A stretch of 64,000 nucleotides of DNA from CAZAQV01 sp964487255 (GCA_964487255.1 CAZAQV010000026.1:1-64000), one strand, 5' to 3'; shown: positions 43,825-53,552, counted from the stretch's first letter. Notes: generated by a model from the letters alone, not told the origin. Numbers and translations are program-made.

Positions 43825-44361
43825 ATGAGCGAGCCAAGCGCCAAAACACAACATGAAGTGGTCGATCGAGATGCGGTTTTTCGCGAAGTGATGAACGACC
43901 TGCAACCTGGTCTTGCACGCATCTGCGCTGGCTACGAGAACAACAATGCCGAACGCAAGGACTTGCTTCAAGACATGCTGCTGGCAATCTGGCGTGCGCT
44001 GCCCGGGTTCCGGAACGAGGCCTCGCTACGAACTTGGTGCTATCGAATCGCAAACAATGTAGCCATCAACCACGTCGTAAACGCCAAACGACGTAAAAGA
44101 CGCGCGGATGAGGCGCTGCCGATCGCAACCCCTGTCGATCCCCAACAGCGCGCGGTTCGCATCGCGGAATCAGAGCGACTCACGGCGGCGATTCGCCAAA
44201 TCAGCGTTGTCGACAGACAGCTTCTCATGCTCTGGCTGGAAGAACTTTCAGGCGATGAGATTTCAGAGGTCACCGGTCTCTCGCAGACCAATATTTCCTC
44301 TCGCCTTCACCGGGCGCGCAAGAAACTGAAACAGATTTTGGAGGTCGACGATGGCAGATGA
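43825..44361 (+). CDS. ECF RNA polymerase sigma factor
   Basis: 178 aa; CAGGAG upstream of ATG. Region 2 (about 20-90: ERKDLLQDMLLAIWRALPGF, then LRTWCYRIANNVAINH) and region 4 (about 120-175: ISVVDRQLLMLWLEELSGDE, then a complete HTH with GLSQTNISSRLHRARKKL). Full-length and canonical. Overlaps the membrane protein gene by 11 nt; that partner is the likely regulator. Binds core RNA polymerase to redirect transcription, target unknown. Confidence 0.93.
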   Translation: MSEPSAKTQHEVVDRDAVFREVMNDLQPGLARICAGYENNNAERKDLLQDMLLAIWRALPGFRNEASLRTWCYRIANNVAINHVVNAKRRKRRADEALPIATPVDPQQRAVRIAESERLTAAIRQISVVDRQLLMLWLEELSGDEISEVTGLSQTNISSRLHRARKKLKQILEVDDGR

Positions 44362-44914
44362 AAGCTACGAACTCAAAACCCTATGGAAAGAACAAAAAAC
44401 GGAGGTCATTGAAATGAAAGCACTCACTCAACTGGACAACAACTTTCGCGAAACCATTCGTCAGCGCAACTGGCTTGAATGGATCGCATGCGTCGTCGTC
44501 GCAGTCTTCTTTAGTGTGCCTGTGCTCGCGGACGGCGCATTGCTGATAAGAATCGGTGCGGCCATCGTCGTCACAGCCGCGCTGTTCGTTGCATACAAGC
44601 TTTGGCGCGACGGGCGAGTTGAAACACAGCTCGACCCGACACTGCCGACGAGCGATAACGTGGCTCGACATAGAGAGAACCTGCTGCGTCAGGCGCGTCT
44701 TTTGAGGCGCGCACCGCTCTGGTACGTGGCGCCGATCGCCCTTGGCTGGTCCTTCATCTGGGTGGGCGGATTCCTTGTGCGGCTGAGTGCCGACAACGTC
44801 CGCGCTGGCGACTTTCTCTACCTGGCGCTGTGTGTGACGCTCTTTGTCGGCGTTGCTTGGCTCAACCTTCGAGCCGCACAGAAACTGGATCGAAAAGCCG
44901 CCGATCTCGCGTAG
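44351..44914 (+). CDS. Membrane protein, putative partner of the ECF sigma
   Basis: 187 aa. Four hydrophobic helices in two pairs (about 41-57, 62-80; 122-142, 150-168) with a cytoplasmic N-terminal 35 residues rich in charged amino acids (ELKTLWKEQKTEVIEMKALTQ). Membrane proteins coupled to ECF genes by overlap often act as anti-sigma factors through the N-terminal segment. No zinc anti-sigma motif (H-x3-C-x2-C) is present, so that role is inferred from position. Confidence 0.65.
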   Translation: MADESYELKTLWKEQKTEVIEMKALTQLDNNFRETIRQRNWLEWIACVVVAVFFSVPVLADGALLIRIGAAIVVTAALFVAYKLWRDGRVETQLDPTLPTSDNVARHRENLLRQARLLRRAPLWYVAPIALGWSFIWVGGFLVRLSADNVRAGDFLYLALCVTLFVGVAWLNLRAAQKLDRKAADLA

Positions 44915-44986
44915 GTCAAGGCCGCTCCAACAATCGGTCCTACAAGAAATATGTGGGACCGAGTTGTTGAGGACGATGAGTCGAAC

Positions 44987-45295
44987 TTACTCGACGACGC
45001 GGTAGACTTCGAAGCGGTGTGAGCCGTCGACAAAAAGCTCGCTGAAGCGTTTGCCGTAATGCTCCATGCGGGACCAACTATTGATCTTGGCGATCTGTTC
45101 TTCGAACACGGACAGGCTTTCAACCTCCGACTCCGACATCACCGTGGAGTCGGGTTGGCCAATCGATGCAGTGTAAATGCGAGACTTGGGGTGACCAAGT
45201 TCCTTCTGCGCTTCGGCAAGAAACTCTTTGTACAGGCCCACTGCCTCACTGCGTCGTCCAGCCTTTGCGATAGCGATGTCACGAATTACAAACAT
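44987..45295 (-). CDS. Small dimeric alpha/beta-barrel-like protein
   Basis: 102 aa from ATG 45295, which has AAGGAGG 6 nt upstream; the frame is open 25 codons further but unsupported. The order strand (FVIRDIAIAKAGRRSEAV), helix (YKEFLAEAQKELG), strand (SRIYTASIG), acidic strand and helix, final strand (HRFEVYRVVE) is that of NIPSNAP/ABM-type ferredoxin-like dimers. Enzymes, haem-degrading proteins and stand-alone binding proteins share this fold; no active-site residues can be named. Confidence 0.65.
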   Translation of the reverse strand: MFVIRDIAIAKAGRRSEAVGLYKEFLAEAQKELGHPKSRIYTASIGQPDSTVMSESEVESLSVFEEQIAKINSWSRMEHYGKRFSELFVDGSHRFEVYRVVE

Positions 45296-45447
45296 GGGAA
45301 CCTCCTTTTGGTATCTCGGTAGCGTACGCCCGGGTTGAGCACTGGGATACGGGTCCACCCCCGCGAGCATTGCGCAACCTCACGCCATGGACCGAGGTCC
45401 TTACGGCGCCCGTTGCCCGATCGCGCTGAAACGGCGCCGCGTCGCGC

Positions 45448-45693
45448 TTAGGGCGTAGCCTCTGAGTAGGAAAACACCTCTGGACGAGCCTGTCCGTCAG
45501 GCGGGATCACAGCGAGCGATGTCAGCCACGACCCCCCGATGTGCACGGTCCAAAGTTCGCTGTCCCCTACGTCAAACAGGGTGCACGAGCGGTCGGGCCC
45601 GGACGTGCAGAGAAGATATGCCCCCAGATCCATCGCAAACTCATACTCTTTCTCGATGACGAACGAAAAGTCGGGTGCCTGCGCATTGGCCAA
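45448..45693 (-). CDS. Possible small protein, TTG start
   Basis: 81 aa from a TTG at 45693; no ATG near the N-terminus and the frame is open further upstream. Sequence looks protein-like, with alternating hydrophobic strands (ELWTVHIGGSWLTSLAVIPP) and two Cys, but no family is recognised. It is divergent from the KOW-containing gene with an 11-bp gap. Could be a chance open frame. Confidence 0.35.
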   Translation of the reverse strand: MANAQAPDFSFVIEKEYEFAMDLGAYLLCTSGPDRSCTLFDVGDSELWTVHIGGSWLTSLAVIPPDGQARPEVFSYSEATP

Positions 45694-45704
45694 AAGTGGA
45701 CGAC

Positions 45705-46118
45705 ATGCTTCTGGTGGAGGCCGAGACGGTTTCCGAACGGAACACCGATGACGTCTGGGAGAGTTCGGACCGCATTGTCGTAGCCAATGCGGACAACCTC
45801 GTGGCCGCGGCCGCCCAAGTCCTTCCCTTGGCTGGCGGGTCGTTCGGTCGTGAACAGATTACCTCACTCGCAGCGCGCGATCGCACATTGGCGGTGGCAA
45901 CCTCATTTGGTCGAGTGCTGCTTTTCGACCTCTCGGATCCTCCTCCGCCCGCAGCATTCGGAGTCGGCACCCAGGTCCGTCTGACGGACGGTGTCTTCGC
46001 CAAGTTCACGGGCGCGATCAGTGCTGTCGAGGGAGAGACCCTGACCGTCGAAGTCGTTGTTTTTGGACGCGCCACGCCGGTGACGGTCACCACCGATCAG
46101 GTCGAAGCGGTCGATTAG
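45705..46118 (+). CDS. Protein with C-terminal KOW-like domain
   Basis: 137 aa from ATG 45705 (a GTG ten codons upstream is in frame). The last ~50 residues are a KOW/NusG-C-terminal-like SH3 barrel: VGTQVRLTDGVFAKFTGAIS, then LTVEVVVFGRATPVTVTTDQ ending in a valine-rich strand. The first 80 residues are Ala-rich and may form a small sensor-like domain. KOW domains bind ribosomal or transcription proteins. It is shorter than NusG and lacks an NGN domain, so a stand-alone KOW adaptor is the best guess. Confidence 0.6.
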   Translation: MLLVEAETVSERNTDDVWESSDRIVVANADNLVAAAAQVLPLAGGSFGREQITSLAARDRTLAVATSFGRVLLFDLSDPPPPAAFGVGTQVRLTDGVFAKFTGAISAVEGETLTVEVVVFGRATPVTVTTDQVEAVD

Positions 46119-46259
46119 ACGAGTTCTTTCCGTCAAGGGCCCGCTGCGGCAAACGCGAGCTGGTTATATTGACAAGAAGCCGCACGCTCTGCCTGGAGAG
46201 GCCAATTGTGTATGCCAAACGCGAGTATTTTTCGCCGTGACGCTCACTACGATGAAGGC

Positions 46260-46946
46260 ATGTCGAAAGCGAGTCTCCTGAGTTTCGTCGCCTGTCTTTT
46301 TCTACCCGCCACGCTGCAGGCCCAGCAGGTCTGTCCGCCCGGACAAGACTGCCTCGTGTATGACCCCTCCCCGGTTGAAGCACGAACGCGCCGGCTACAG
46401 TTGTTCGGCCGGGTCGGTCTCTTTGGCAGCACCAGCATGGTGCTTCATGACATCAACAAGACCGGACCCGTGCTCGAAGAGATGCAGATCGACCTGGCTC
46501 CCATCTGGACCGGTGGGTTGGGCTATTCAACAACGTTCCTCGAGTACTTTTCGATGGGCGGGCGAATTTCGGTGGGTACGTTTAGCCCAGCGCAAGCGGA
46601 CAGCGAGCACGCGTCGCTCTTCGCGATCGAGGCCTTCGCCACGCCGCGCGCTCAGCTGCCTTTCGGGAGCGGCGAGAGCCCCGGCGAGCATGCGGGCTCC
46701 GTATACTTGCAGACCCCGATCGGTCTCACCGTGTTCGTTCCGCTACAAACCGATTCCCTACCCGAACCGGCGTTTGGTTTCGGGGTCGAAGTTGGGACCG
46801 AATACTGGCTCCTCGACCCCATCGGCGTGTTCGTGGAAGCAGGCTACCGCTGCCGCTCGTTCGATTATAAGGCAGCGGTCGACAAGGTGGTCGCCTACGA
46901 ACTTGGCGACTGGGGCCTCACTGTCGGTACGACGCTCATGTTTTAA
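46260..46946 (+). CDS. Outer-membrane beta-barrel protein
   Basis: 228 aa from ATG 46260 (18 codons shorter than the longest frame), giving a clean signal peptide (MSKASLLSFVACLFLPATLQ, cleavage near AQA-Q). Alternating strands with aromatic girdle residues and a C-terminal WGLTVGTTLMF ending in Phe fit a small 8-strand-type barrel. It converges with the next barrel protein gene, stop codons overlapping by 4 nt. Confidence 0.65.
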   Translation: MSKASLLSFVACLFLPATLQAQQVCPPGQDCLVYDPSPVEARTRRLQLFGRVGLFGSTSMVLHDINKTGPVLEEMQIDLAPIWTGGLGYSTTFLEYFSMGGRISVGTFSPAQADSEHASLFAIEAFATPRAQLPFGSGESPGEHAGSVYLQTPIGLTVFVPLQTDSLPEPAFGFGVEVGTEYWLLDPIGVFVEAGYRCRSFDYKAAVDKVVAYELGDWGLTVGTTLMF

Positions 46947-47656
46947 AAACGGAAGCCCAAGCGGAGCAGGTTGAGGTTGAGCCCGAGGCTCGCCTTGTTG
47001 GCCCGTGGTCCGTGCTCGAAAAGTGTCGTCGGGTCGCCCGAGAAAAAGGGTCCGCCTTCGATGCAGTTGCCACAATACCCCGCACTGGCGCCGAGCAGCG
47101 GGGTGATCACGAAGTCTCCGAGCGTGAAGCGGTAGCCGATGTCGACGCCCGCGTGAAGCTCGTAGTCGACTTCATTAAGTTCGCTCGCTTCGCTCTCGGA
47201 GCAGCTGAGCCAGCTTCCGCTCTGCGCCGCGCTTGTGCTGAAGTAACGACCGACCAATTTCGGCAGAATGAACAAACCATCGCGCTCGTCGTTCATGTAG
47301 ATGCTCAGACCACTCGCAACCCAGCCCCCGAGAGACACGGAACTGCAACCATACATGTCGCCGTAAAGCAGCGAAGCCTCGAACGACCACTCAAGTCGGT
47401 CATCGAGCGCAACACTGCCGCCAACCGGGACATAGAGCACGCCGGCAACGGCCATCACGGTACTCGCCAGCGGATAGATAAAGACCGTTGTCGTAGGAGT
47501 CGGATCGGACTGCTGGTTCCACACCGCAGGAAACGAGACCTCGCCGTCATCTTGGGGAAGAAAGAGTGCACCCGGCTCGTTCTGTGCCGACACCGTCGCC
47601 GCGAACGCCATGCTCGCAGCGACTGCTAATGCAAGCCCTGCAAAACTTCTCTGCAC
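46943..47656 (-). CDS. Outer-membrane beta-barrel protein
   Basis: 237 aa, GTG start. Signal peptide with typical AxA cleavage (FAATVSAQ). Strand-rich sequence with paired Cys (YGCSSV, WLSCSE, YCGNC) and a C-terminal strand ending LRLGFRF, the terminal Phe being the outer-membrane assembly signal. Resembles small porin-like barrels; ligand unknown. Opposite strand to the preceding barrel. Confidence 0.65.
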   Translation of the reverse strand: MQRSFAGLALAVAASMAFAATVSAQNEPGALFLPQDDGEVSFPAVWNQQSDPTPTTTVFIYPLASTVMAVAGVLYVPVGGSVALDDRLEWSFEASLLYGDMYGCSSVSLGGWVASGLSIYMNDERDGLFILPKLVGRYFSTSAAQSGSWLSCSESEASELNEVDYELHAGVDIGYRFTLGDFVITPLLGASAGYCGNCIEGGPFFSGDPTTLFEHGPRANKASLGLNLNLLRLGFRF

Positions 47657-47798
47657 ACCTTAAGTGTTACACAAACTTCGCAAGTGTGAAGGGAGTCCGT
47701 CCTCCGGGGGGTAGCCTATTGTGGGATGGCCCCCTCTGTGCTCTGGACGACAAATGTGTTATCCAATGCCCAGCTCCACGAAAGAAGGGGGATTTTTC

Positions 47799-49196
47799 AT
47801 GGCAGTTCGGACGTGCATTTTTAGACCTGGCCAGCTCACCAGCCTCGCCTGCATCCTTGCGGCATCGCTCAGTTCGATGGGCTGCAATGGCGACGGGAAC
47901 GGTCGCGCTGCGGAGTACTACATTGAGGTCAGCCTTGAACACCTACTTTGTAGAACCGTCGATCTGACGCTCAATGGGACGGAAACCCTTACCATCGGCA
48001 ACGGTGAGTCAACGGCAACCTTCGAGACGCCGGTCACCGATGGTATGACCTACGAAGTCACGATCTCAAACGCTCCCGCCGACCGATCGTGCGCGCTTAT
48101 TGCTCAATCCGGAACCATCTCCGGATCCAACGCCACGGTGGATGTGCAATGCGATGGCTTCCGCGAGCGCGTTGCACTCGAAGACATCGAGTCGCCCACC
48201 ACACTGCTCGGAGACACGATCTACATCATCGAACAAGGTGGCGTAGAGCGCTCGGTGACCTCCGAGCTCACGATCGAGGCCGGCGCCGTGATCAAGTTTG
48301 CACCTGACACCGGTGCCCGCACCCATATGCGAGTCGCCGCCAACGCAACCTTTGAGGTGGCTGGTAGCGAGACTCGCCCCGTTGTCTTTACTTCTCTGCT
48401 CGATGACGAGCACGGCTGTGATGACAACATGGACGGAGCGGACACGACCCCGCAGCCCGGAGACTGGGGTAGTGTCGGTGTTTCGACTTCAAGCGACGCT
48501 ACGGTCAACTACGCTCTTTTTCTCTACGGTGGCTCAGTCGGAGGAACGCAATACAATCCGACGCTCAGTTTCAGCCAAGGTAGCCGGGGCGTTGTCACGA
48601 ACAGTGCCTTTGCACACAACGGAAGCGGCATAAAAGCCGATGGCTCCGAATTCTTCGACAGTGGCGCCCTCGACTTCAGTGATGCCGCGACCGATAGCGT
48701 CGCAACCGGCAATGTCTTCTACGACAATGGCCTTCCGCTGAGCATTCCGCCGGACATGAGCCTCGATGACTCCAACACCTTTCACAAACCAGGGGACACC
48801 TCCGTCCGCAATACACGCGAGGCGATTGTACTGACAGGTCATGAGTTTGTGAGCAGCTCTACTTGGTCCGAAACCGAAGTGGCTTTTGTGAGTCAGCGTA
48901 GCCAGACGATACTCAGGCCCGGCGCAAGTCTCACACTCGGAGACGGCGTGGTGGTCAAAACCTGGGTGGACTCTCCCGTTGGTTCGGAGTGGACGCTTCA
49001 AGATGGCGCCTCGCAACTCGTCAACCTCGACGGAACCGACGTTTACTTCACCAGCATCGCTGACGATGAAGTGGGCGGTGACAGCAATGGGGATGGCGGG
49101 GCGAGCACGCCCTCGGCTGGCGATTGGACCGGTATCTATGACAGTAAGGCCATGTCCTGGGTTACCGGAGACAACATCTTATACGCCGAGCACTAG
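47799..49196 (+). CDS. Lipoprotein with right-handed beta-helix-like region
   Basis: 465 aa from ATG 47799, with AAGGGGGA upstream; the frame is open 26 codons earlier. Lipobox SSMGC. Residues 60-140 form an Ig-like sandwich; 145-465 contain two rungs typical of Myxococcota 'right-handed parallel beta-helix' proteins (LTIEAGAVIKFAPDTGA and ILRPGASLTLGDGVVVK, each followed by an acidic DDE..GGDSNGDG-type loop and a GDWGSV/GDWTGI strand). A surface-exposed structural or binding protein; no catalytic residues recognised. Confidence 0.65.
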   Translation: MAVRTCIFRPGQLTSLACILAASLSSMGCNGDGNGRAAEYYIEVSLEHLLCRTVDLTLNGTETLTIGNGESTATFETPVTDGMTYEVTISNAPADRSCALIAQSGTISGSNATVDVQCDGFRERVALEDIESPTTLLGDTIYIIEQGGVERSVTSELTIEAGAVIKFAPDTGARTHMRVAANATFEVAGSETRPVVFTSLLDDEHGCDDNMDGADTTPQPGDWGSVGVSTSSDATVNYALFLYGGSVGGTQYNPTLSFSQGSRGVVTNSAFAHNGSGIKADGSEFFDSGALDFSDAATDSVATGNVFYDNGLPLSIPPDMSLDDSNTFHKPGDTSVRNTREAIVLTGHEFVSSSTWSETEVAFVSQRSQTILRPGASLTLGDGVVVKTWVDSPVGSEWTLQDGASQLVNLDGTDVYFTSIADDEVGGDSNGDGGASTPSAGDWTGIYDSKAMSWVTGDNILYAEH

Positions 49197-49214
49197 ACCC
49201 TTCGCGCGCCGAGC

Positions 49215-51170
49215 CTAGGGCGTGAGGTCACGGTCCGAGAGCACGATCAGCCGATCTTGTTCGCCGAGCGCAAAGGCCTGCCTACGGTCGGGATTGAGCA
49301 CTGTCGTAAGCTCTCCTTCTTCGCTGCAGACAAGAAAACCAAGTGCCAAATCGCCCCGAGGTGCGGCGTCCCTTTGAAACGTCTCGAATTGAAGCTGTTT
49401 GCCTACATAGCCGTAGTCACTGGCGCGACGAAACGTGATCTCGGTACCACCGGTGCTGAACAGGTCCGTATACACCGCGTTCAGATCCCGACTCAGGCTG
49501 ATCTGGGCAAGCATGTGACTAAGTATGACGGGACTGATGAGCACCTCACCGTACTTCTTGCCAAACAGATTGACGTTGGCGGGGTCTAGGATTTCGATGA
49601 TGAGATGTGGTCGCTTTTCACATTCAACCAAGGCGCGTTGAAGCGCGAGGTAGCCGACAACGGTCCTCGCGTCAGAGGCCTCTCCTGAGCCAAGTCGGTC
49701 GTTACCAACGAGAAAGATATTGTCATAGATCTCGAGTGGCAGCTCCGCGAGCTCAGTCGGCATTACGTAGTCGAGTTCCAGGTGGCGCACCTGCACACGT
49801 TTGAGAGCGGGCACGAACTTCCGCGTGGTCACCTCTCGCTCCTCACGGGTCACCAGCGAGACGACATCCACTTGGTAGCTCTCGCGCTCGCTGCAAGACA
49901 GCTCGAACAAGAGCGGGGGCACCTTATGGCTCCAACCAAGCACCAGCAGGCGCCGTTCGCGAACAGGCCCACGCGGTCGCATAGACTCGCGGTCTTGCGA
50001 ACCGACAAGCGCAAGTGACGAGGACCGCGCCGGTTTCACATCCGCGTAGTCTCGCGCAAAGACGACCAAACGGTCACCTCGCTGGTAGACGGTGTCGAGC
50101 GGCGGATTAATATGCGCGTGCGCTCGGGCGCCCACCTCTGTCGCTCGAAGGAAACCGATGGGTATCGCCTTCGGAAAGAATCCGAATAGCTCACCAAAGG
50201 TCTTGCCGATGAGAGCAGGTTCGTCTCGTACGAATGGCTCGTTGCCTTCGCGGTGTGTCAGAAGCTCGGTATAGGTCTGCGAGAGCCCCTCGTGACGAAT
50301 GTTCTGTGCGACGAGTCGAGATATGACGGCGTCCGCGGCCAAGACCTCCAACGGGCCACGATAAGCAGCCTTTGCAAGTTCAACTTTTCTCGGGTCGAGA
50401 ACCTCTGCGACAGCAAGCGGTAGCTCGTCGATTGCAGAGAGCGTCGGATGGTTACTCATCGAAAGCAGCACCTTGATGGTGTGCGTGTCGACGGCCTCGG
50501 GCCCCTCGACCGCGAAGTCGCCGGCCGGTAGAATCACCGACGCCGCGTGCGCGAAGTCGACCCGTATGAGGTGACCGCTACGAAGGGGCGAGCCCGATCG
50601 CAACGTCACCTGCTTCGAGTTCCACACCTTCCCCACACGGCTCTTTAGTTCGTTACGCAGTGAAACCCCTGCTTCGCGCGCCAGCACGACCATGTGTAGG
50701 CGTTGTGCGCCGTGCCGCTTCAAAAAGCGCTTCACGCGTGTGCTCGACAAAAACAGGTCGCGCATGATGATCGCCGTGCGCTCGGTCCAACCCAAAATGA
50801 GCACGTGGTTGTTTCGGGCAACGGGCGTGACCCCGCTCTCAAGGTGCTTGATGGTTGCGTTGAGCCATTGGGTCAAAATCGCGACCAGCGAACCCATGAA
50901 AAGCACGTAGCCGAGCACGGTGATGACGGTCGAGATGACGCGCTTGACCGTCCCCTCGTCGTCACCGAGATAACCGGGGTCGGTCAGACGCAAAAAAGCC
51001 CACCATACCGAATCGTCCAGGGAGGACGTTCCATGGCTCGAGGCATTGAGCAGCGCGCCACCGGCAATCGAAATCAATCCGATCAAAGCTGCTACGAAAA
51101 GCAGTTGATACGCTGCACCACGGACGAGAAAACGCTCAAGAGCATGTTTGATGCGAAGCAGAAAACGCAT
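49215..51170 (-). CDS. CASTOR/POLLUX-type ion channel
   Basis: 651 aa. Two N-terminal membrane helices (about 22-45 and 85-107) flank a pore-loop-like segment WWAFLRLTDPGYLGDD. Then two large cytoplasmic RCK-like units: the first with a Rossmann strand (NNHVLILGWTERTAIIM) and the second around RERRLLVLGWSHKVPPLLFE. This layout matches bacterial relatives of plant CASTOR/POLLUX channels, which gate K+ or Ca2+. 17 nt downstream of the CPA2 antiporter gene and co-directional, so both probably serve cation homeostasis. Confidence 0.85.
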   Translation of the reverse strand: MRFLLRIKHALERFLVRGAAYQLLFVAALIGLISIAGGALLNASSHGTSSLDDSVWWAFLRLTDPGYLGDDEGTVKRVISTVITVLGYVLFMGSLVAILTQWLNATIKHLESGVTPVARNNHVLILGWTERTAIIMRDLFLSSTRVKRFLKRHGAQRLHMVVLAREAGVSLRNELKSRVGKVWNSKQVTLRSGSPLRSGHLIRVDFAHAASVILPAGDFAVEGPEAVDTHTIKVLLSMSNHPTLSAIDELPLAVAEVLDPRKVELAKAAYRGPLEVLAADAVISRLVAQNIRHEGLSQTYTELLTHREGNEPFVRDEPALIGKTFGELFGFFPKAIPIGFLRATEVGARAHAHINPPLDTVYQRGDRLVVFARDYADVKPARSSSLALVGSQDRESMRPRGPVRERRLLVLGWSHKVPPLLFELSCSERESYQVDVVSLVTREEREVTTRKFVPALKRVQVRHLELDYVMPTELAELPLEIYDNIFLVGNDRLGSGEASDARTVVGYLALQRALVECEKRPHLIIEILDPANVNLFGKKYGEVLISPVILSHMLAQISLSRDLNAVYTDLFSTGGTEITFRRASDYGYVGKQLQFETFQRDAAPRGDLALGFLVCSEEGELTTVLNPDRRQAFALGEQDRLIVLSDRDLTP

Positions 51171-51187
51171 AGGTCAAAGTCGTGCGC

Positions 51188-52354
51188 CTATATCGTTCGA
51201 TCAGGCGGCCGAGTCAATCGCCGAACGAGCGAAATCCAGAACGGGCTGACAATGAGCGTGGTCGCGATTACAGCAACGGTCAGTTCATAGCCGTACCCCG
51301 CGATGATGCCGGCCTGCTTGCCCACAGCAGCGAGCACGAAACTGAACTCTCCGATCATCGCAAGCAGGCTTCCACCGTAAAGACTATTGGCCCATGTTCT
51401 TCCAGAAACTTTGAGGATGAGCGCATTGATCAACGTGTTCCCGAGCAGGGCCGCCGCCACAAGCGAAGCCAAAGCGGGGAGGTGCATGGCAACGAAGCGT
51501 AGGTCGATGAGCATGCCGATCGACACGAAAAAAAGCGCAACGAAGAGCACGTGAAGGGGTTTGAGGCTCTCGTGCACCCACTCATGTTCGTCGTTCGCGG
51601 AAACGACGATACCTGCCACAAAGCCGCCCAGCGCAACCGAAAGTCCCAGAAAACCGGTCAACGAGGCGAAGGCGAAACAAAGCGTGAAGGCCCCGAACAG
51701 CTCGAGCTCGCGGTCTTGACCGAACCAGTTGCGCACGCGCAGGGGGATCGAGTTCCCTCGGGCCAGGTAAACGAAAAGCGCGATGACGAGCACGCCACCC
51801 ACAAGCTGTCCGATCGCTTGGCTGAGCGAAGGCTTTTCGCCAGCCAGCAAGCCGAGACAAATCAACATGGGCACCACGAAAATGTCCTGCGCGAGCAACA
51901 CCCCGATCACGTCGCGACCCGTTGGCGAGTCGCTTTCGCGCGAAGTCGACAATAACTTCAATACAACCGCGGTACTGCTGAGGCTGATCACAAAGCCAAG
52001 AAGCAGGGAGCGTTGCCAGGGCCATCCAAGCATTGCGCCGAGCGAGAACGTCACCGCCAAACTGACGCCGATTTGCGCCAGTGTCCCCAGCACCGAGACC
52101 CGCCAGTTGGATATCAACTTGGGGAGCTGGATCTCCATGCCCGCAAAGAAGAGAAGCAGCACCACGCCGAACTCGCCCATGCGCGCGATGGTCACTTGAT
52201 CGACGAGTAGCGCGAGGCCGTGAGGTCCAATCGCGACTCCAGCCAGCAGATACCCAACCACGCTCGGCTGTTTGACCCGTTGCATGAGAACACCGAGCAG
52301 CAAAATACCGAGTACAGCGCCGACAATGATCGGCATGGCGGGATCCATATGCAT
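51188..52354 (-). CDS. CPA2-family cation:proton antiporter (Kef-type)
   Basis: 388 aa from ATG 52354; the open frame continues 87 codons upstream over the divergent promoter of the hydrolase and is not protein-like. About 12 membrane helices, with GYLLAGVAIGPHGL, the FAGMEI segment and the DIFVVPMLICLG region containing the conserved Asp of CPA2 antiporters. Ends right after the membrane domain, without the C-terminal RCK/TrkA domain of KefB/C; the neighbouring channel brings its own RCK domains. Confidence 0.9.
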   Translation of the reverse strand: MHMDPAMPIIVGAVLGILLLGVLMQRVKQPSVVGYLLAGVAIGPHGLALLVDQVTIARMGEFGVVLLLFFAGMEIQLPKLISNWRVSVLGTLAQIGVSLAVTFSLGAMLGWPWQRSLLLGFVISLSSTAVVLKLLSTSRESDSPTGRDVIGVLLAQDIFVVPMLICLGLLAGEKPSLSQAIGQLVGGVLVIALFVYLARGNSIPLRVRNWFGQDRELELFGAFTLCFAFASLTGFLGLSVALGGFVAGIVVSANDEHEWVHESLKPLHVLFVALFFVSIGMLIDLRFVAMHLPALASLVAAALLGNTLINALILKVSGRTWANSLYGGSLLAMIGEFSFVLAAVGKQAGIIAGYGYELTVAVIATTLIVSPFWISLVRRLTRPPDRTI

Positions 52355-52427
52355 CGCGAACGTCACGATTATTCGCCGTGCTTGTGCGCGCTGTCCACCA
52401 CAACGCCGCGTGCTATCTATCAAAGAG

Positions 52428-53282
52428 ATGGGCGGTACGTTCCGAAAACGAGCCAAATGGTGGGTCGATCTGGCAGCGCAGACGATGCTCCTCGCAGCCA
52501 TCGGCTTCTGCGGGTGCGACGCGCCCCTCCCCTCGGCCACCGGTGCCACAAACGACTCGCCAGAGCCGGCAAAGCGCGCAGAGTCGGTGAGGGCTCCTGT
52601 CGACCCGCCCGGCACACTCGTGCTTCACCGAGGGGGCGCTTTAGAGAGCGAGCGCGTGCCCGTGGTGATCTTTATTCACGGCATGGGCGATCGGCCGCGC
52701 TCCAAACTCTTCGACGGCTTCGATGGAAAGGTGCGCGTATTGATTCCACGCGCCCCGGTCGCATATGGCCCAGGTTTTCGTTGGTTCGAATACCAAGACG
52801 GCACAACACAACAAGCCATCGGCGAGGGCATCGCGCAAGCCGGTGAACAGCTCGCAATCTGGCTCGTCGAGGTCGGGAAACGCAAGACGACGCTGGGCAA
52901 ACCCATCATCGTCGGCTTCTCGCAAGGCGGCATGCTCTCGCTCTACTTGGCCACGCATCATGCTCACAAGATCAGCGCGGCCCTTCCTATCGCGGGCTAT
53001 CTACCCAAGAACGTGTGGCCAAACGAACCTGCGCCCAAACCACAACCGACCTTGCGTGTCGTGCACGGCACCGCCGATCAAATCGTACCGATCGAACCGA
53101 TGCGCGAGCTTGGGCGCCACCTCAAGGCACTCGGCTGGCGGCTCGATTTGCGTGAGGTGGATGGCCTCGGTCATCGCGTCGACGCGAGGGTTTTTGACCT
53201 ACTCTATCAGGACCTACGTGCTGCTGTCGTCGCGCTTGAAGGAACGAAAGGCGCGCGCGCCAACAGCCACCCAAGGCCCTGA
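52428..53282 (+). CDS. Alpha/beta-hydrolase lipoprotein (phospholipase/carboxylesterase-like)
   Basis: 284 aa from ATG 52428 with AAAGAG upstream. Signal sequence with lipobox FCGC. Alpha/beta-hydrolase core: oxyanion strand VVIFIHGMGD, nucleophile elbow GFSQGG, acid near VVHGTADQIVP and the final histidine in VDGLGHRVD. The compact size and elbow sequence fit the abhydrolase_2 (LYPLA-like) group that cleaves carboxylesters. Divergent from the antiporter gene. Confidence 0.82.
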   Translation: MGGTFRKRAKWWVDLAAQTMLLAAIGFCGCDAPLPSATGATNDSPEPAKRAESVRAPVDPPGTLVLHRGGALESERVPVVIFIHGMGDRPRSKLFDGFDGKVRVLIPRAPVAYGPGFRWFEYQDGTTQQAIGEGIAQAGEQLAIWLVEVGKRKTTLGKPIIVGFSQGGMLSLYLATHHAHKISAALPIAGYLPKNVWPNEPAPKPQPTLRVVHGTADQIVPIEPMRELGRHLKALGWRLDLREVDGLGHRVDARVFDLLYQDLRAAVVALEGTKGARANSHPRP

Positions 53283-53300
53283 AGGCTCGCTTCGCGAACG

Positions 53301-53552
53301 CTACTTCGGTTGGCAGCTTTTGATGTTGGAGCTGGTCACGCCATTGCACGACTCGGTGTCGGCGTTGCAATCCATGTCGTCTTCGCAGATCACACGGCAA
53401 ACGTTCTTGTCGCTTTCGTTGGTGCAGATGGCGCCGTCGACGCAATCGTCGGTGCTTCCCGCACCATCGCACTCTTCGCCGACGTCCGCCGTGCCGCAAC
53501 CGAGCGAAAAACAAAAGATTGAAACAAGGAAAAATCGAAACGTCGTATTCAT
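53301..53552 (-). CDS. Small Cys-rich lipoprotein
   Basis: 83 aa from ATG 53552; a longer open frame reaches 53807 but its first 85 codons are polar and lie over the NhaC gene. Signal peptide ending in lipobox SLGC. The mature part has nine cysteines spaced like the Cys-knot tails in other proteins here (DDCVDGAICTNESDKNVC, DMDCNADTESC). Likely surface-attached; function unknown. Confidence 0.7.
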   Translation of the reverse strand: MNTTFRFFLVSIFCFSLGCGTADVGEECDGAGSTDDCVDGAICTNESDKNVCRVICEDDMDCNADTESCNGVTSSNIKSCQPK